DNA of 64,000 nucleotides from Phymatolithon calcareum. Its lineage: Eukaryota; Rhodophyta; Florideophyceae; Hapalidiales. The notes under the pieces were generated by a model. That model searched no databases. It saw nothing but the letters and a program-made list of their open reading frames with translations, and was not told the origin of the DNA. This document shows positions 9,938-21,882 of the stretch, one piece after another. How positions within the stretch are numbered: position 1 is the stretch's first letter; every line of letters begins with the position of its first letter. Where the stretch lies: positions 2,232,001 to 2,296,000 of the forward strand of contig OZ345363.1 of assembly GCA_977006965.1 (NCBI GenBank), in the 5' to 3' direction. The position numbers and the translations under genes are program-made.

Positions 9938-10152
9938 CACTGCACCAGGGGAGTGTTATGCTCCCCTGACTGTACGGTACTGTAAAAATAACGAACGTTC
10001 ACGATACAGTGAGCGTACAAAATGATTGTTTTTTTGAGTCGGCTGTGTCAGGTGGCCTTGATCGCGATAGAGTTGCGCGTGGTGCGATCAATTTTTATCA
10101 ACACAATTTTAGCAATTTGCTTTGGAAATTGGCAATTGCGTAGGACGTGCTC

Positions 10153-10511
10153 TAAGAGTTCTTCCCAACGATGACTGCACCCTTGCTGTCCATGACGGAG
10201 AGACCCCCGTTGACCTTGAGAGAACCACCGAGGTTGATGTTCATAGACTGGAAAGCGTGGAGGCAGCCGAAAATATTGACTTTGCCGAAAGTTGAAATCG
10301 AGCCCCCGTTGGTGACAGTGACATCACCGGTGATGTTGACGTTCTGCAGAATGCATGAAATACCTGATACAACGACGGAAGTGGCGATGAACTGGTTCTT
10401 GAGGGTACCTTTGCAAGCTACTTGTGCGGTTGCGAGCGTTGTTAGGAGGAGCAGAGCCACAACGGCGAGGGAGGAACGGAAATAGGTCATCTTGGGGTCT
10501 TTGACGAACAT
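10153..10511 (-). pseudogene. Secreted repeat protein, N-terminal part (split by a Harbinger insertion)
   Basis: The likely start is the ATG at 10511; a second ATG at 10490 directly begins the signal peptide. Residues 8-30 are a clear signal peptide (basic MTYFRSS, then a Leu/Ala/Val core, ending LATAQ). The mature part begins VACKGTL and shows Gly/Val/Asn-rich repeats with cysteines (GISC, FGC). The frame stops at a TAG made by the target-site copy and the first element base. Precise removal of the element would continue the frame into 6983 and down. The product is probably secreted or part of the cell wall; no family was recognised. Confidence 0.75.
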
Positions 10512-12954
10512 TGTCGGTGTTGAGGTTTGGTCTAAAGGTGGGGAGGATCGGCAACGAGGAAACGAGGCTTGGATATTGGATGTTGAATGCGATGATGGAA
10601 AGGAATACAAGGCTGATATAGAGTGTCGGGGGGAAACGGACTGATAACGCGTCAATCCAGTCACGTCGTTTCCGATTCATGCCTCTGTCACCCAATTGAG
10701 ACAGAGCAGAGAGGACGAGGCATCGTGAACGTTGAATACTGCTCATAAGATTAATTTGCTGTTATAACGGTCCAGAAGAGCGTAACTTCACATGTATTGC
10801 CTCTTCGGCTATAGGCAGTGATATCAAATCAGTCGGTTGTGGGGTGAACAACACCTTTTCCAGAGCGTGTCATCGCGAGAAATAAAACTCTCGCGCGGCA
10901 CCCAGGCGCCTCGTCGATTCCACGCTGCAGAAATAGGCATCTGCTGAACGTGACAAGAGCCTTGCTTGCTGTAGAATAACGAGGACAATATTACCCATCG
11001 ACCAAACGGGATGGCAGGCGGAATGCTCCTGTCCGTAATTCAGGGAGATTTTGCAGTGCTGTTCAGAGCTTCCGTTCAATTCCTTTTGCATCTTGTTTCA
11101 TACGCGCTCTCCTGTTTGAATCAAATACTGCTTATGTAATGCAGCTCATGCTGACGTGCAGTGTGTACAGTGTAACCCCTCATAATGCATCACAACGAAC
11201 GAATTTAATCATATATAGGTCTAGGAAGCTGGTCAGCTATCCAGCGAAGAAAACCGTTTCGAAAAACTATCTCAACCAATCAGGGGCTCAGTGTTGCTTG
11301 GGCAGTGAGTCTCAGTAAGTCTCATGCACGGAAGCAAAATTGTATATCAATATCTAATCAAAAATTAAGGGTGAGACCCAGGATGATTGCAACTTGCAGG
11401 TTTGCAAGCAACAATTAATCCTGTTAAATTTAGAGGGTTACAAATTTGGAGAATTCAGTATACTTGGATACAGTACCGTTTATTAGATCACGTCCCATTT
11501 GGTACGGTACGTTTCAGCTTTCATAGTTTGCGATGTTCGGCGCCGAGCACTTTACAGTCGGGTCGTGAACTGTCCTGAACAGAGAAACAAGCGGTGTTGC
11601 GTGCGCGGAGATCGACGTGTAAGTAATTTACGCGCACTGTACCAGGACGACACAGAAGTGTATCATTCAGATATAATGTTCACTACAAGGGAAAATATGA
11701 TACGCTGTTAAATTTGAGACTGGAAGCGTTCTTTGACGATTGATATCCAGCTCGGATGTCCTCTTGTGCATCACCTCCGTTTCAGCAAACTTACACTTTC
11801 CTGCTCCTTGTTTCTGTGCTCTGTCCCATGTAAGTGGACTAGTGGCGAATATTCGCAGACGTGTGCTAAAATTATTTTCCCCAACGAAAGCGGAGTATGT
11901 GCTGCAGCTTCGCGAGTGGAATAAGTGGACGAATCTACACGGACCACAGTGTTCGCCATCAGGAGTTTGTTTACAGGATACCGAAAGTCACGGTACAAGG
12001 GGCCTTAGCTTCTCGCAGCGTCTCAGCGCGAACTTCGTTGACACCTTAACCAACAGTCGATCATTTCAGGTTTGTCCCTGTTCCTGGGAAATTGTTCTTG
12101 AAAGAAAACAGGAAGTGGGGCCGTCCACATTCGAAGTCATAGAGCACGCAGTGCTCATAGGAAACGTTCTCATCACCAGGATGCATAGGGATTCACGGTG
12201 GTCCATCCAGCCGGCAATTCCAGCTTCCAGTTTTGTGTTCTCTCCCCTGTTCGCGTACTTTGTTGCAACCAAGATGTGAACGACGACGAGGTAGTCGCTG
12301 GTTGATCGTTTGGTTGGTGTATAGTACCGCTTAGTAGCTGTCACCCGGACTAGAGGCGCCTGCGCTATTAGCAGTGGCGGCGGGGAAATTTCCACCTGCT
12401 CTGGACCACAGTGTGATTGTATCTGCGTCAACCATCTGCTGAGCTGCAACCCCAACCGAGCACCAACCAAGCAACTGTGTTCGGTCCGTTGAAAGAGAGC
12501 AATCTTCTCGCCGATTGGTCGGTTCGTCGTTTCGGTTGGCAACTGACGCCGGTTGGATGAAACGCGGAGTGGACAAAAGGAATGGGGCGGAATAGAGTCG
12601 CATGTGCTGCTCGCGAATTCTGGTCGTCTAAAATTGATTTTACGATTTGTTGAAGGAAAGCATCATCGCTAGTCTTTGAGGGAACAGCGCAATCTATCAC
12701 CTTAGAATGATAGTGCTCGACAATAGAGCTGAACTCAATCTGAAAGCATGAGGTAAGCTGCTATTCGGGCAAGAAGTCGCAACGCTCGCTCCGCGCTTCG
12801 ACATCTCGGTCGATGTCGAAACTCCTTCGCGCTCCACCGTGCGTACTTCCAGCGACTTCTGATGCTTCAAAACCGCAGCCCGGATTGACAGATACATCGA
12901 CAATGCGTAACTTCGAACACCCCGCGGGACGGAAGAATAGAGATATAGTACGTA
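10512..12954. other. Intergenic, no supported gene
   Basis: Only short or overlapping frames without recognisable domains are present. A 179-codon plus-strand frame at 11740-12279 lacks an ATG start and has no protein-like motif, so I do not call it a gene. Confidence 0.4.
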
Positions 12955-13520
12955 TTCATTCATTCATTTTGATTCCCCTTGTGGGGCTAGCAACACTTTG
13001 AGGGCCTAAGATTCCATTCTAATCTATTTGCTTCGAGTTTGACTGCTGCTGGCACGTCGAGGTCCGAGACGTCGCCAAAGATTGACTCTGGGATTGGCCG
13101 GACGCAGTGAAGTAGCAATTAACGAAACAAGCGACTTTCGTCTATCCTATGAATGTGTAAGAGCCAACTCCATCCTATGTCTCTGGCGCACAATACCGCA
13201 TCGATAGTGGGGACCCTAGACTCGTCGGCAATTGGTCTTCCCGATATTCTGGACAACATCTTGGCGCCTGCGGATCTAAGTTTTTTCCGAACATTTTCAG
13301 TTAGCCCCCATGATTCGCATCCGTAGAGCAGAGTTGATAGGACAGAGGAGCGCAGGATACGTAATCGGAGATCCTGGAATAGGATCTTGTCCGTAAAAAT
13401 CCGTTTGAGTTCTTGGAAGCGAGACCAGGCTATTGCGACGCGGTGTTTAACGGGTACCATCAGGATTTTCGGATGTCGACCTTGGCACCTACAGGTGGGC
13501 ATGGTTGATTAGGATTCTCA
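12955..13520 (-). pseudogene. LINE 3' fragment: reverse transcriptase C-terminus
   Basis: On the minus strand 13502-13119 encodes the thumb and connection end of a non-LTR reverse transcriptase: LRLRILRSSVLSTLLYGCESWGL is the highly conserved segment, then a helical part ending HIHRIDESRLF. After the coding part comes a short 3' region ending in an (AATG)n tail near 12960, a typical LINE 3' end. A related 3' end sits at about 15775-15880. The copy is truncated at its 5' side. Confidence 0.75.
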
Positions 13521-15044
13521 ATGACAGGCGGGCCGGGTTTGCAATGCAGGCGTCGGTTCGTCGCCATAGACTTTTCGCAGGGAAGGTTCCTGTGGCAATA
13601 TAGTAAGTATGCTTCAAGACTCCTCTGCCTTGGGCCTCGGTCTTGTTCAGGGACGGGGGGGAAATTATAGGTTTTTATATTAGAAGCCCTCAACGCGGCG
13701 CCCGCCGACACCAGAGCAGCTTCGCATTGCGATGGAACCCTTCCTGGGAAAACTACCGCATCTCACCTCCATAATCACACCATCATCTCCTCTTGCATCT
13801 CGCTTTCCAGCATCATTAATTTGTCCATCGCTTATTTCGCTTCCTCTTCTGTTCTATCATTCATCTGTGGTTGCGTTAGATTGAGTTGAACGATTTCCAG
13901 CAGCATCGCTGCTAGTTCGTCGCAATATTTTGATATATGCCGAGGGATTTCGCGTAGGGAAGCGGCCGAAAACCCATTTGACGGCCCAAAGTCTGTGTTT
14001 TCAAGACTTGATTTGGACTGCGGGGTTTGGATTCTCGCTCATATACACGGCGATTTCGTGTTTTTTGGCCTTCTCCGTCTCGCTTCATGCCAAATAGATT
14101 CGCAGTTTCTCATCCTTCTTGTTCAGGAACGGTTGGCCCTTTCCTCAGTGGATAGGCACTTCGTGTCGCAAATCGATATAATAGATGAGGGGGCAATCGA
14201 CAAGACTTGAGAGAAGAAACAGGATCATCGATGATCGAAGGGAAATTCAGAAGCAAAAAGGAAGTCATTGACTCCGCAACGCGAGCGCTTTCCTATAGTT
14301 ACACGAAACTGTATCCAAGAGATTCGCAAGGCGAGCATACGGCTTCTTACTCGCATTTCCTTATTTCACCGAATTTACCACTTGCGCGCAAAATCCAATC
14401 TGAGGAATACAAAGTGTAGGATACGATATTGGAGCACCACGCAAGCATAGGCTATATTATGATTTCCTTGTGCTCTTCGCGGAACACTATAAAAGCCGCC
14501 GAACTCATCCGTCGATGAAGTTCGGCAAGCAAGAAAGAAAACCATCGAAGTTTGCTTCACAACGATACCGAGGGATAAGGTCCTTGACCTTAGACCTCGA
14601 CAAGGACATACCGGCTCCAATGTTTCTCATCGCGAGTAACCCCAGTCTGTGTGTTCAAGATTGAACAGACTCCTAATTTGCTCATTGCGAGTACCCCTAG
14701 ACGGTTTCAATAACAAGCTCGAAACTGAAATTTCGCAACACTTAGGCAGACTTATTGCATTCGTGTCCGTTGAACGAACGCAACATTCACATTTTTGAAA
14801 ACCCGATTCTTCTGGTACGGAGTGTTGACTTTCCTTAGGCGATTTCAAATCATATCATCCTGTTCACTACTTTAAGAATGCCCTCATTCTCCAACATCAT
14901 ATCTGACCTAGTTCATCCAATCGATTTCCTCGAATTTGCTCTGAGCTATCTCCATCATCCACCCAGTATTGAAGAAGAAGAAATGTAGATTTTTATTATT
15001 TAGAGGAGACGATGTTTCCATACGGCACCTTATGCAGGCTTTGT
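13521..15044. other. Intergenic, no supported gene
   Basis: Short frames only. The 13521-13710 part may still belong to the LINE fragment to its left in another frame. Confidence 0.35.
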
Positions 15045-15555
15045 CCTTTCACGCTGCATCCAAGCAATGCAAAGATATTGAAGACCACAAGGTTATCAAA
15101 ATGCGAAAAAGCGAAGGCGTTTACTTGTACTGTCAGGATCCACAAATATGACGACCCTAGCTTACTTCGGTCACCTTAAGCAATGAGCGTGGCACATAGC
15201 GGCGGAACGTCAGTAGCAATGGCGGGACGGAGATTCTCACTAAAAATGGGGGCATGCAATTGAAGGTGATTAAATCTGGGCTCCACAACTTTGTGCAACA
15301 CCGGTACCGGGAGTTGACGATCGACATACGGAAGAGCGCCTACAGTAAGCTCGTTGAGCGTGATAGCCAGAGCATATACATCGGCAGCGAAGGAATGCGG
15401 GAATCCAAGTAGTACCTCCGATGCAAGATAGACCAGTGCCGACCATATGGGCAAGAGGCAACACGATGGGCGAGTGATTTGTCTGTAAGATCGAAATCAG
15501 TGAATAAAAGGGCAGTGTCGTCTGGAGTGAAGAGCAAGTTTCCCGATTTTTGAAG
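15045..15555 (-). pseudogene. Kinase-locus duplicate, distal part (kinase C-lobe and 3' flank, PP2C part deleted)
   Basis: The minus-strand frame 15454-15177 repeats the C-lobe of the kinase-PP2C gene: FAADVYALAITLNELTVGALPYVDRQLPVP against FAADVYALAITLNELAAGAVPYVDRRLPAP in the intact gene. The APE motif reads ASE here, and frameshifts break the activation segment. Immediately to the left, 15050-15130 matches the 3' flank of the intact gene (22430-22510, including AAAATGCGAAAAAGCGAA). The whole PP2C region is missing between the two, so this is a deleted genomic duplicate rather than a retrocopy. Confidence 0.8.
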
Positions 15556-17311
15556 CGCTGAAACTAAATATCCGAAGAGAAAACGTATTCTGGTGGAGCC
15601 ACATTGGTTCCTTGAGACGAAAGGGCTAAGTGGAGTAGCCATTCGCATTCTGATCTTCTTCGTGTAAGAGGGAAGAGAGCTCGATCGGAACATCTTTAGT
15701 GTCTCCATTGAATTCCGAGTTGCGATATTCCACTGCGACGGTCGTCATCTGCGTGCGAGATTTGTGATCCCCTTTCGTTCATTTTGACTTTCCCCTAATA
15801 GGGCTAGCAGAGCTTCGAGGGCCTAAGTTTCTTCCATTCTATCATATTGCTGGCGAGTTCGACTGCGATATTTACGTTTCGTCCAGGTACTTTACGAAAG
15901 CGTGATTCTGTTGCATTTTTCTTGCAAAATCGATGTAAAGTTCCCGTATCCCAGGTCTTTGCAGAGGCTCATCGTGATGCTGGAGAGTCCGCCGCAGTTT
16001 CATCCCCAAGTTACCACAGCAGATCAGAGGAAAACCGGTCGGATGCGTTCATTGAAAAAGACTCGGAGCCCTTTGAAACACTACCAATCAACGAAAACAT
16101 CCTCTATTAGTCGAGGCGGCTTCCTGGGAATCTTCCGAAGAACATATTGGGGCTTTGATCTCTATTATTACTCTAGTTCGCTTGAGAATTACGTGTATTC
16201 TCCTATCTTCACAAGAGTGGTTTTCTTCTTGAGACTATGGATCAATGTTTCATTTAATCTTCTCTTGGGTAGCTAGTGACATTTACCACAAACTGCAATA
16301 CTTCGAGAAACGTTTCGTTTTTTCTCAAATGGTTTTTGCGCTTGTGTGTCATGGTCTCTTCGCCTATTTTCCTTGCCCGTTTGTACTTAATTTTTGGATA
16401 ACTGTCATCTTCCCCTGCAATCTCAAGCCCTCCCCGAAGAAAAGATGAACCACTACTGCACGGATCGACCGGGTATTTGGTTGAACCAATAATCTGACGT
16501 AGGATGCTTGTCGCCAGACTTCGTAACAGAGACACCTCGGATAGATCTCTGCCCTCCGGGAACATTCTATTCATCCTGTAATATCCTTATTGCTCTTGGA
16601 GCACTCTCTAGCCCATGTAGATTTTTTCAAGTTTATTTAAAAGCCCCACAGACACTAGCCCATGTAGTGCTACAATGTGAAGAAAAAAATGGCTGAGACA
16701 CATTCGCCATGAATTTCTTTCATGGGTCTGAGCCTGAAACTTTTTCCCGTCCATCTGCACCGCTGAAAACCAATATCGAGCCCAGGGAACCAACTTGAGC
16801 ACACCCTTCGCGATATATATTTCTACGCAGTACTGCCAACGTGTCACGTCGTTATAGCAAACTGCGAACAAGGAATCTGTTACTTTTTCGATCCGGGCTA
16901 GGTGCCAATTTCACGTCGTCTGCGAACATTTTGCAGGGCTCGTTTGTGATATTCTCCGGAATGGAGTCTAGAGCAACGGCAAACGTGTACATGAAGATAT
17001 TGTACAGGTACGGAGTGAGAGGGGACCCCTTCGGAACGCCTCTGTCAATGGTGTACCACGCGGAATCCTCGACGTCTCTCGTCTGCGTGAATGAGGGATC
17101 CAAAATGGAATAACCATTTCGGCGGTCTCTGGTTCCAGCACCTTCCTTATTGTCTCTGCAAGCTTATACCTTGGTACGGAGTCGTAGGCAGCTTTAAGGT
17201 CTAAGCCTGCCACGCGGCTGTGGCCTGATTGTCGGAGAGCTTCAGCATGGAGAAGCGCTAACTCAGTGCCCTTTCGTTTCTGGAACCCAAGCTTATATCG
17301 CAATGAACAAT
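15556..17311 (-). mobile_element. LINE copy inserted in the kinase duplicate
   Basis: This 1.75 kb has no counterpart in the intact kinase gene and separates the two halves of its duplicate. Minus-strand fragments in shifted frames are reverse transcriptase: GLDLKAAYDSVPRYKLAETI (motif with the first catalytic Asp) near 17190, GVPKGSPLTPYLYN near 17030, and FADDVKLAPS near 16910. A 3' region resembling the LINE end at 12960-13050 occurs at 15775-15880. The element is frameshifted and inactive. About 220 bp between 15556 and 15775 remain unassigned. Confidence 0.65.
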
Positions 17312-17705
17312 TTCGTTTGAGTGGATGTGGACGACGGTGGACATGAGTTGACGTGCTAGATGGAGAAGTTTTGGAAAATTGAAACGGATACCGCGACCGT
17401 ACGTGGTGTCTAAGATGTCGCCGCCGTGGATCCAGGGGAGTCTGAACAGTATTTGGGAGGGGTGGCACAGGCGGCGAGCATTGAAAGTATGTGTGGAAAT
17501 GAGAGACAGGAGCGGACGGGAACTTCAACCTCCAAACGCTCGAGGGCGATTGAGGATGTGCTACGCGCACGACGTTGTGACGTGGGAGTTTTGCATGGTA
17601 AACGGTGGCGCCGGTACCTGATGCAACCTCGGTGAGATTGGTTATACACGACGGGTCGAAATGGCGTAACGTCGTACGGGGATGAGGTTACAATTGTAAA
17701 TGAAG
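17312..17705 (-). pseudogene. Kinase-locus duplicate, proximal part (kinase N-lobe)
   Basis: The minus strand matches the kinase-PP2C gene from the linker before the glycine loop to the catalytic-loop region, for example FPHILSMLAACATPPKYC against HPHILPMLAACVTPPKYC. Several frameshifts and small deletions break it. It joins in order with 15045-15555 across the LINE insertion. Confidence 0.8.
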
Positions 17706-17729
17706 GGCTCGACCAGATGTCTGGGCTGT

Positions 17730-18720
17730 ACCAATAATCTGACGTAATATTAGGATGCTTAGCCGCCCTACTTCGTCACACAAACACCTTGGAAAGATCG
17801 CTGCCCTCTGGAAATATTACATTCGTCCTGCAAGATCTTCATATCTACTTGACTACATCTTCTTCATGAAGATGTATTTTGTTGAGGCAACATCGCAATC
17901 AAGTTGTTTCTCGACACTGAGACAGAAATCTCTGCCCCCTCGATGGTCTTTGATCACATATATATATCGAACCCAGAAGACCAACTTGCGGTCACCTTTT
18001 GGGACAACATGTCTGGAAAGTACTGAGGACGTATTGCACAGTAAACGGTGAACACAGAATCTGTGACTGTGACTACCGGTCGAAACAGTAAAAGAAGAAT
18101 CTGCGATTACTGGTCCAATCTTTTCCAGGCCCTCCACCGTCACAGAGAAACCGTTCTAGTTATTTTATGTGACTTTCAACCTTCAAACAAAACTGGAAGA
18201 GTATTCTCTCTTTCGCGAAGGGCCTTCAGCGAATTCATATATTTTATACATGACGCTATGGAGAAAAACACACGATAGAAGAGAAGTGGTGAGTATCGGC
18301 ATCTTAATTTACGTCTGAAAATACTACATCCATAGTTCTACCAGGTCATTTTGTGTTCTCTTGCCACTCCGGCTTCGAAATTTAGAAGATGACGGCTGAA
18401 GTCGAAGAAGGTGATGAAACATAAATGTTCTATCAACTTCTTAAAGTTTATGTCTATAGGAGGGAAATTTCTAGCACCTGTGCTAGTGATTTGGATTTCA
18501 ACTGTTTCATTTCCAGTTCCAGGCCTATTCCTCCCTTCCCTGCAAAAACAGAACACATCCTCCATCCCACATATGGTGTTTGACGTCTTTCTCCGTAAGC
18601 TGAATACCGAGTATCTTGATTTTTTGTGAAACTGGTGCTAAGCGCTGGGCATTGTTGATTCTTCCATGTGTGGCACATAACTGTGCTTTTCTAGGTAAAG
18701 TGATAAGCGAGTACATGCGC
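17730..18720 (-). pseudogene. Second LINE remnant of the same family
   Basis: Segments at 17730-17850 and 17950-18060 are diverged direct repeats of 16480-16600 and 16750-16860 inside the neighbouring LINE (shared CCAATAATCTGACGTA and AACCCAG...ACCAACTTG blocks). Minus-strand frames further right show short reverse-transcriptase-like sequence but no long ORF. The copy is decayed. Confidence 0.5.
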
Positions 18721-19838
18721 CTGAGGAAGCGTTGCCTGTATATCCGTAAGACTGTGGGGCTTTTTTGTCAAAAAAATGATAAAATTGATGTGATGCTCAT
18801 TGCAGAGAAACTGCGATCTGCAATAGAAATTCGACACGCCCGTTCTTCTCCCCTGTGCATCTCGCGGCGTATTCCTTACCCATTAGAGACTGTTCAACTT
18901 GAGTCCTTGAAGACCTTAAATCGAATTCTAATTGACACAAAATCAATGTTGCTTTCCGACTGTGGTTTCAAAGCGGGGATGAAAGTTCGTCCGCTACGAC
19001 GCATGCCTTCTACGTCGAAAATGAATCATGAGATGCGATACTGCCAGCCATTTCTCGGGTGAGAAATGAGATCAATGGTCTTTCAGTGACTACAGTACGT
19101 TTCCTCAGAGAGCGGGTCAGGTGCTCCAAGTTGAGATTTTTGAAGCTAGTAAGTTAAACAATCTCCGAAATAATCGTCATGCGCCATCTTAAAGATACAG
19201 CTTCTAGGCTTGTTTCATAACTATACCTATACATCACTCAGTGCCATGAGGACTCAAGATTTCTCACATCCATGTGATGACGTGCTTTGCAATAGGGACT
19301 AACTGGTGCAGTAGTTTGTTGTACGTGTAGCCCGAATTCAAACTACCTGCTCTCCATCTTTCTACGGCCATGCCCTTCCTTTCTTCAGTATTGCATCGTC
19401 TTGGAGTACACCCTCACTCTCGGGCACTGGTCGTTTCCGATATTGTTGCCTCCGGATTAAATTCAAAAGCTTTCCGTTGCTTTCACCATACTGCAGCTAC
19501 TCCGTAACGATCGAGGTCGTAAATTAGGAGACGCATCACCCCAATTTATGGTGCTTCTAACGACGTCTCTACCGTAGCACTGGTCTTTCAGCCCTTCCTA
19601 CCGACGTGCTCGAATTTATCACAATCATCGCACACGCTGTTTTACAGAAAACAGTTGCTTTGGTATCCTGTCACCTCTAGCAAACACAGAGAATTTAAAT
19701 TCTTCTGCCGCTGTCCAAAGTAGAGAACTTGAAGTGCTAACTAGTGATGATTGCGATAACACACCTTGGAAAAAACAGTCTATACTAACATGAATCTTCC
19801 AAAGCAGCACACACAAGAGCAACACAGCTGGCGCCACC
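18721..19838. other. Intergenic, no supported gene
   Basis: Short frames only; no recognisable motif or repeat. Confidence 0.35.
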
Positions 19839-20480
19839 ATGGCATTCACTCATCAGCAGTGCTTGGCCCTTGGCAACATATGTCTTCAGGCTCGAGCAGA
19901 TTCAGAAGCCTTGGATGGGTGGGACCTGTTCATCCGCAGACACTCCCTCTTTGGACGCGACTTCCTAGGAGTTGCAGTAAGGCCCTACGATGCTCCGAAG
20001 CACCGTATTTACGAAGTCACTACGCCATTCAACAGCCGCTATGACGGGTATGTTACAGTAGACTCTGATCCCTACACACGTTTTTCATCAATCTAACTGT
20101 AACATGGTCATATGTTTCTTGAGCTACAGGTTCGTAATTGCTTTAGCCTTGACCCTTGGATACGATCCGTAAAGCGGGGCGCCTAGTCATGACACTCTTG
20201 TGTTTATGCACATGGCAATGATGAACAAGCGTCAGTACTTCCCAAACATCGCGGAGTACAACACTGATCGGATCGCTGCAATTTTTAATAATGCTATACC
20301 CCTTCCCTGCATGTGTCACTTTGGCGGAGGTCGAGATGGCGGTTAAGTCTCGAGAGGACGGCACCCCTGTAGAACAAGCAACTGACGCACAGTTTGGTGA
20401 CGTGGCGTACAAATAGGATTTTGAGTACTATAGGGAGAGTGACGAGAGTGATTACGAAGATGAGGAGAAGACGATCAATT
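19839..20480 (+). pseudogene. Unrecognised gene, probably with one intron and now decayed
   Basis: The ATG at 19839 sits in a strong start context (GCCACCATGG). Seventy codons of protein-like sequence follow (GWDLFIRRHSLFGRDFLGVA). A plausible intron runs from GTATGT at about 20049 to CTACAG at about 20129; splicing joins SRYDG to FVIALALTLGYDP, after which a TAA interrupts. The same frame then continues with HDTLVFMHMAMMNKRQYFPN and further, and a shifted frame reaches an acidic end near 20460 (SDESDYEDEE). I recognise no family. The alternating protein-like frames suggest an old host gene with one nonsense codon and a frameshift. Confidence 0.4.
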
Positions 20481-21384
20481 GAGTTTCAAATGCACTAAAT
20501 CCTTCTGTGATCTTGATCTGCAAAGTCTTAGCGATTTGCATATCTGAGTCTTCTTGCGACAATTGCCGCTTTCGGGGCTACAGATCTATCACATGAGCTG
20601 GATAAAACCTAAACGGGACCTATGATGGTCTTTATAGACGATTTACAACGGGTTTCAAGCTATTGCGTGGAAGATTGCATTTTGCGGTGGTGATGAGCTA
20701 GTGTCTGCTCGATGCGATCTTTCTGCGCAGTGTGGATCTCAATCGCCTATGTAGAGTACTTGAAAACGGTCGTGCTGGCCAATGCGTGTGCGTATGACGC
20801 AATGACTGTAGATAGGACTGAAGAATACTGGAGGAACACAGATGTGCTCCTGCTTTGGTTCAGTAGTTTTCGAAATCAAGAAATGGACCTAGTCCTTTCA
20901 AATCCTCTCGAACAGGACGTTCCAGATCTAGAACACAGAAGGGATTCCGATTTCGAAAATATTGAAAGTGATGCAAGAGAGTTGTAAATCTTCACCATTG
21001 CGCGAGATGATGTCACTCTGTCTTGTGGAACCAGCGTATGTGCACAAAGAAGTCCTAAACTGGAGATCAATAACTGCGACTGTTTTGGCGAGATGTGGAA
21101 GCTGCATGTGGACCTCGCATGTATGCGGATAAGTATGACAAAATATATTGACCCCAATCGCAAGAGCATGTCGAGGCACTTATGTACGTTCATGGTGTGT
21201 TTCTTATACCACCGTGGCCTTGGAAGAAACAAACTCATTTCCCCCAAGAGAGCCAAGTTCAACGCCAATCACGGCCCTGTTACTCTTCAAGAGAGTCCTT
21301 GGGAGCTTTTAAAATAAATCAACACATATCCCCTATACTCTTGGGTCAGTTGCAATATACGACCGAAAAATATATTGCACTGTG
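20481..21384. other. Intergenic, no supported gene
   Basis: No domain seen. TTGCAATATA-type motifs at about 21345-21390 resemble the ends of the hAT elements at 35 and 50 kb. Confidence 0.35.
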
Positions 21385-21882
21385 CTATTGGATCAAGGGA
21401 AAGTACCCATAGACAAACTTGTCGTACTCGAACAGAGATCGAGAAGCGAAGTGAGAACGGACGGTTCCACCGTTCCGTTGCATCTCCAGTCTGGCATCTT
21501 CATATGCGCACTGGAGCGTTTCCTTTGGTTTCTTGGAATCTTGACCATTCGTGTAGCAGCTCTTCAGATGCTCATAGAAATTCTTGAATCCGCTCTTCTC
21601 CAGAAACGAAAAAACTGTATTCGAACACTCTGGCTTCGGGCACGCGCACTTGACGTGCACCTTTTCGATTCGGCTATTTCTTGTTTTGTCCAGAATAAAG
21701 ATTTTCTCTGTTCCGAAGCGTGTCGTGAGTGCTTGGACAATGTCCCTGGGGCTCGACTGTTTTGAGATCGACGTACTCATTGTATATAGCTGTCGCGCTT
21801 GTCTCGGAGAACGAGTACACGAGATCGATAGCATTGATCCGTTCAAAATTTCTTGAGACAGAACTAGACTAGTCCTTAACAT
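21385..21882 (-). CDS. hAT-type N-terminal zinc-finger protein, lone domain
   Basis: The ORF of 165 residues starts at the ATG at 21882; an internal ATG (MSTSISKQ) corresponds to the start in the hAT elements. Residues 35-165 align by eye with the N-terminus of the hAT transposases at 35.6 kb: C-x4-C...H-x3-C zinc-finger pattern (CPKPEC...YEHLKSC), then KFVYGYFPL matching TMYGYIRL. No catalytic domain follows. TTGCAATA-rich stretches at about 21345-21390 and 22095-22185 resemble hAT ends. It is probably a deleted hAT derivative; a domesticated DNA-binding protein is possible. Confidence 0.5.
   Translation of the reverse strand: MLRTSLVLSQEILNGSMLSISCTRSPRQARQLYTMSTSISKQSSPRDIVQALTTRFGTEKIFILDKTRNSRIEKVHVKCACPKPECSNTVFSFLEKSGFKNFYEHLKSCYTNGQDSKKPKETLQCAYEDARLEMQRNGGTVRSHFASRSLFEYDKFVYGYFPLIQ

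Larger units (their letters stand above)
6987..10152. mobile_element. PIF/Harbinger DNA transposon, apparently complete (3166 bp)
   Basis: The ends are inverted repeats: left GAGCACGTCCAACGCA and the reverse complement of the right end GAGCACGTCCTACGCA, one mismatch in 16. The element is flanked by TAA duplications. It carries the two expected ORFs, convergent: a Myb/SANT-like protein (+) and a DDE transposase (-), both uninterrupted. Repeated TTGCCAAA motifs lie next to the ends. All parts needed for autonomous movement seem present. Confidence 0.92.

Noticed and set aside
11740-12279. 179-codon plus-strand ORF
   Set aside because: No ATG at its start, no domain, and composition like non-coding sequence.
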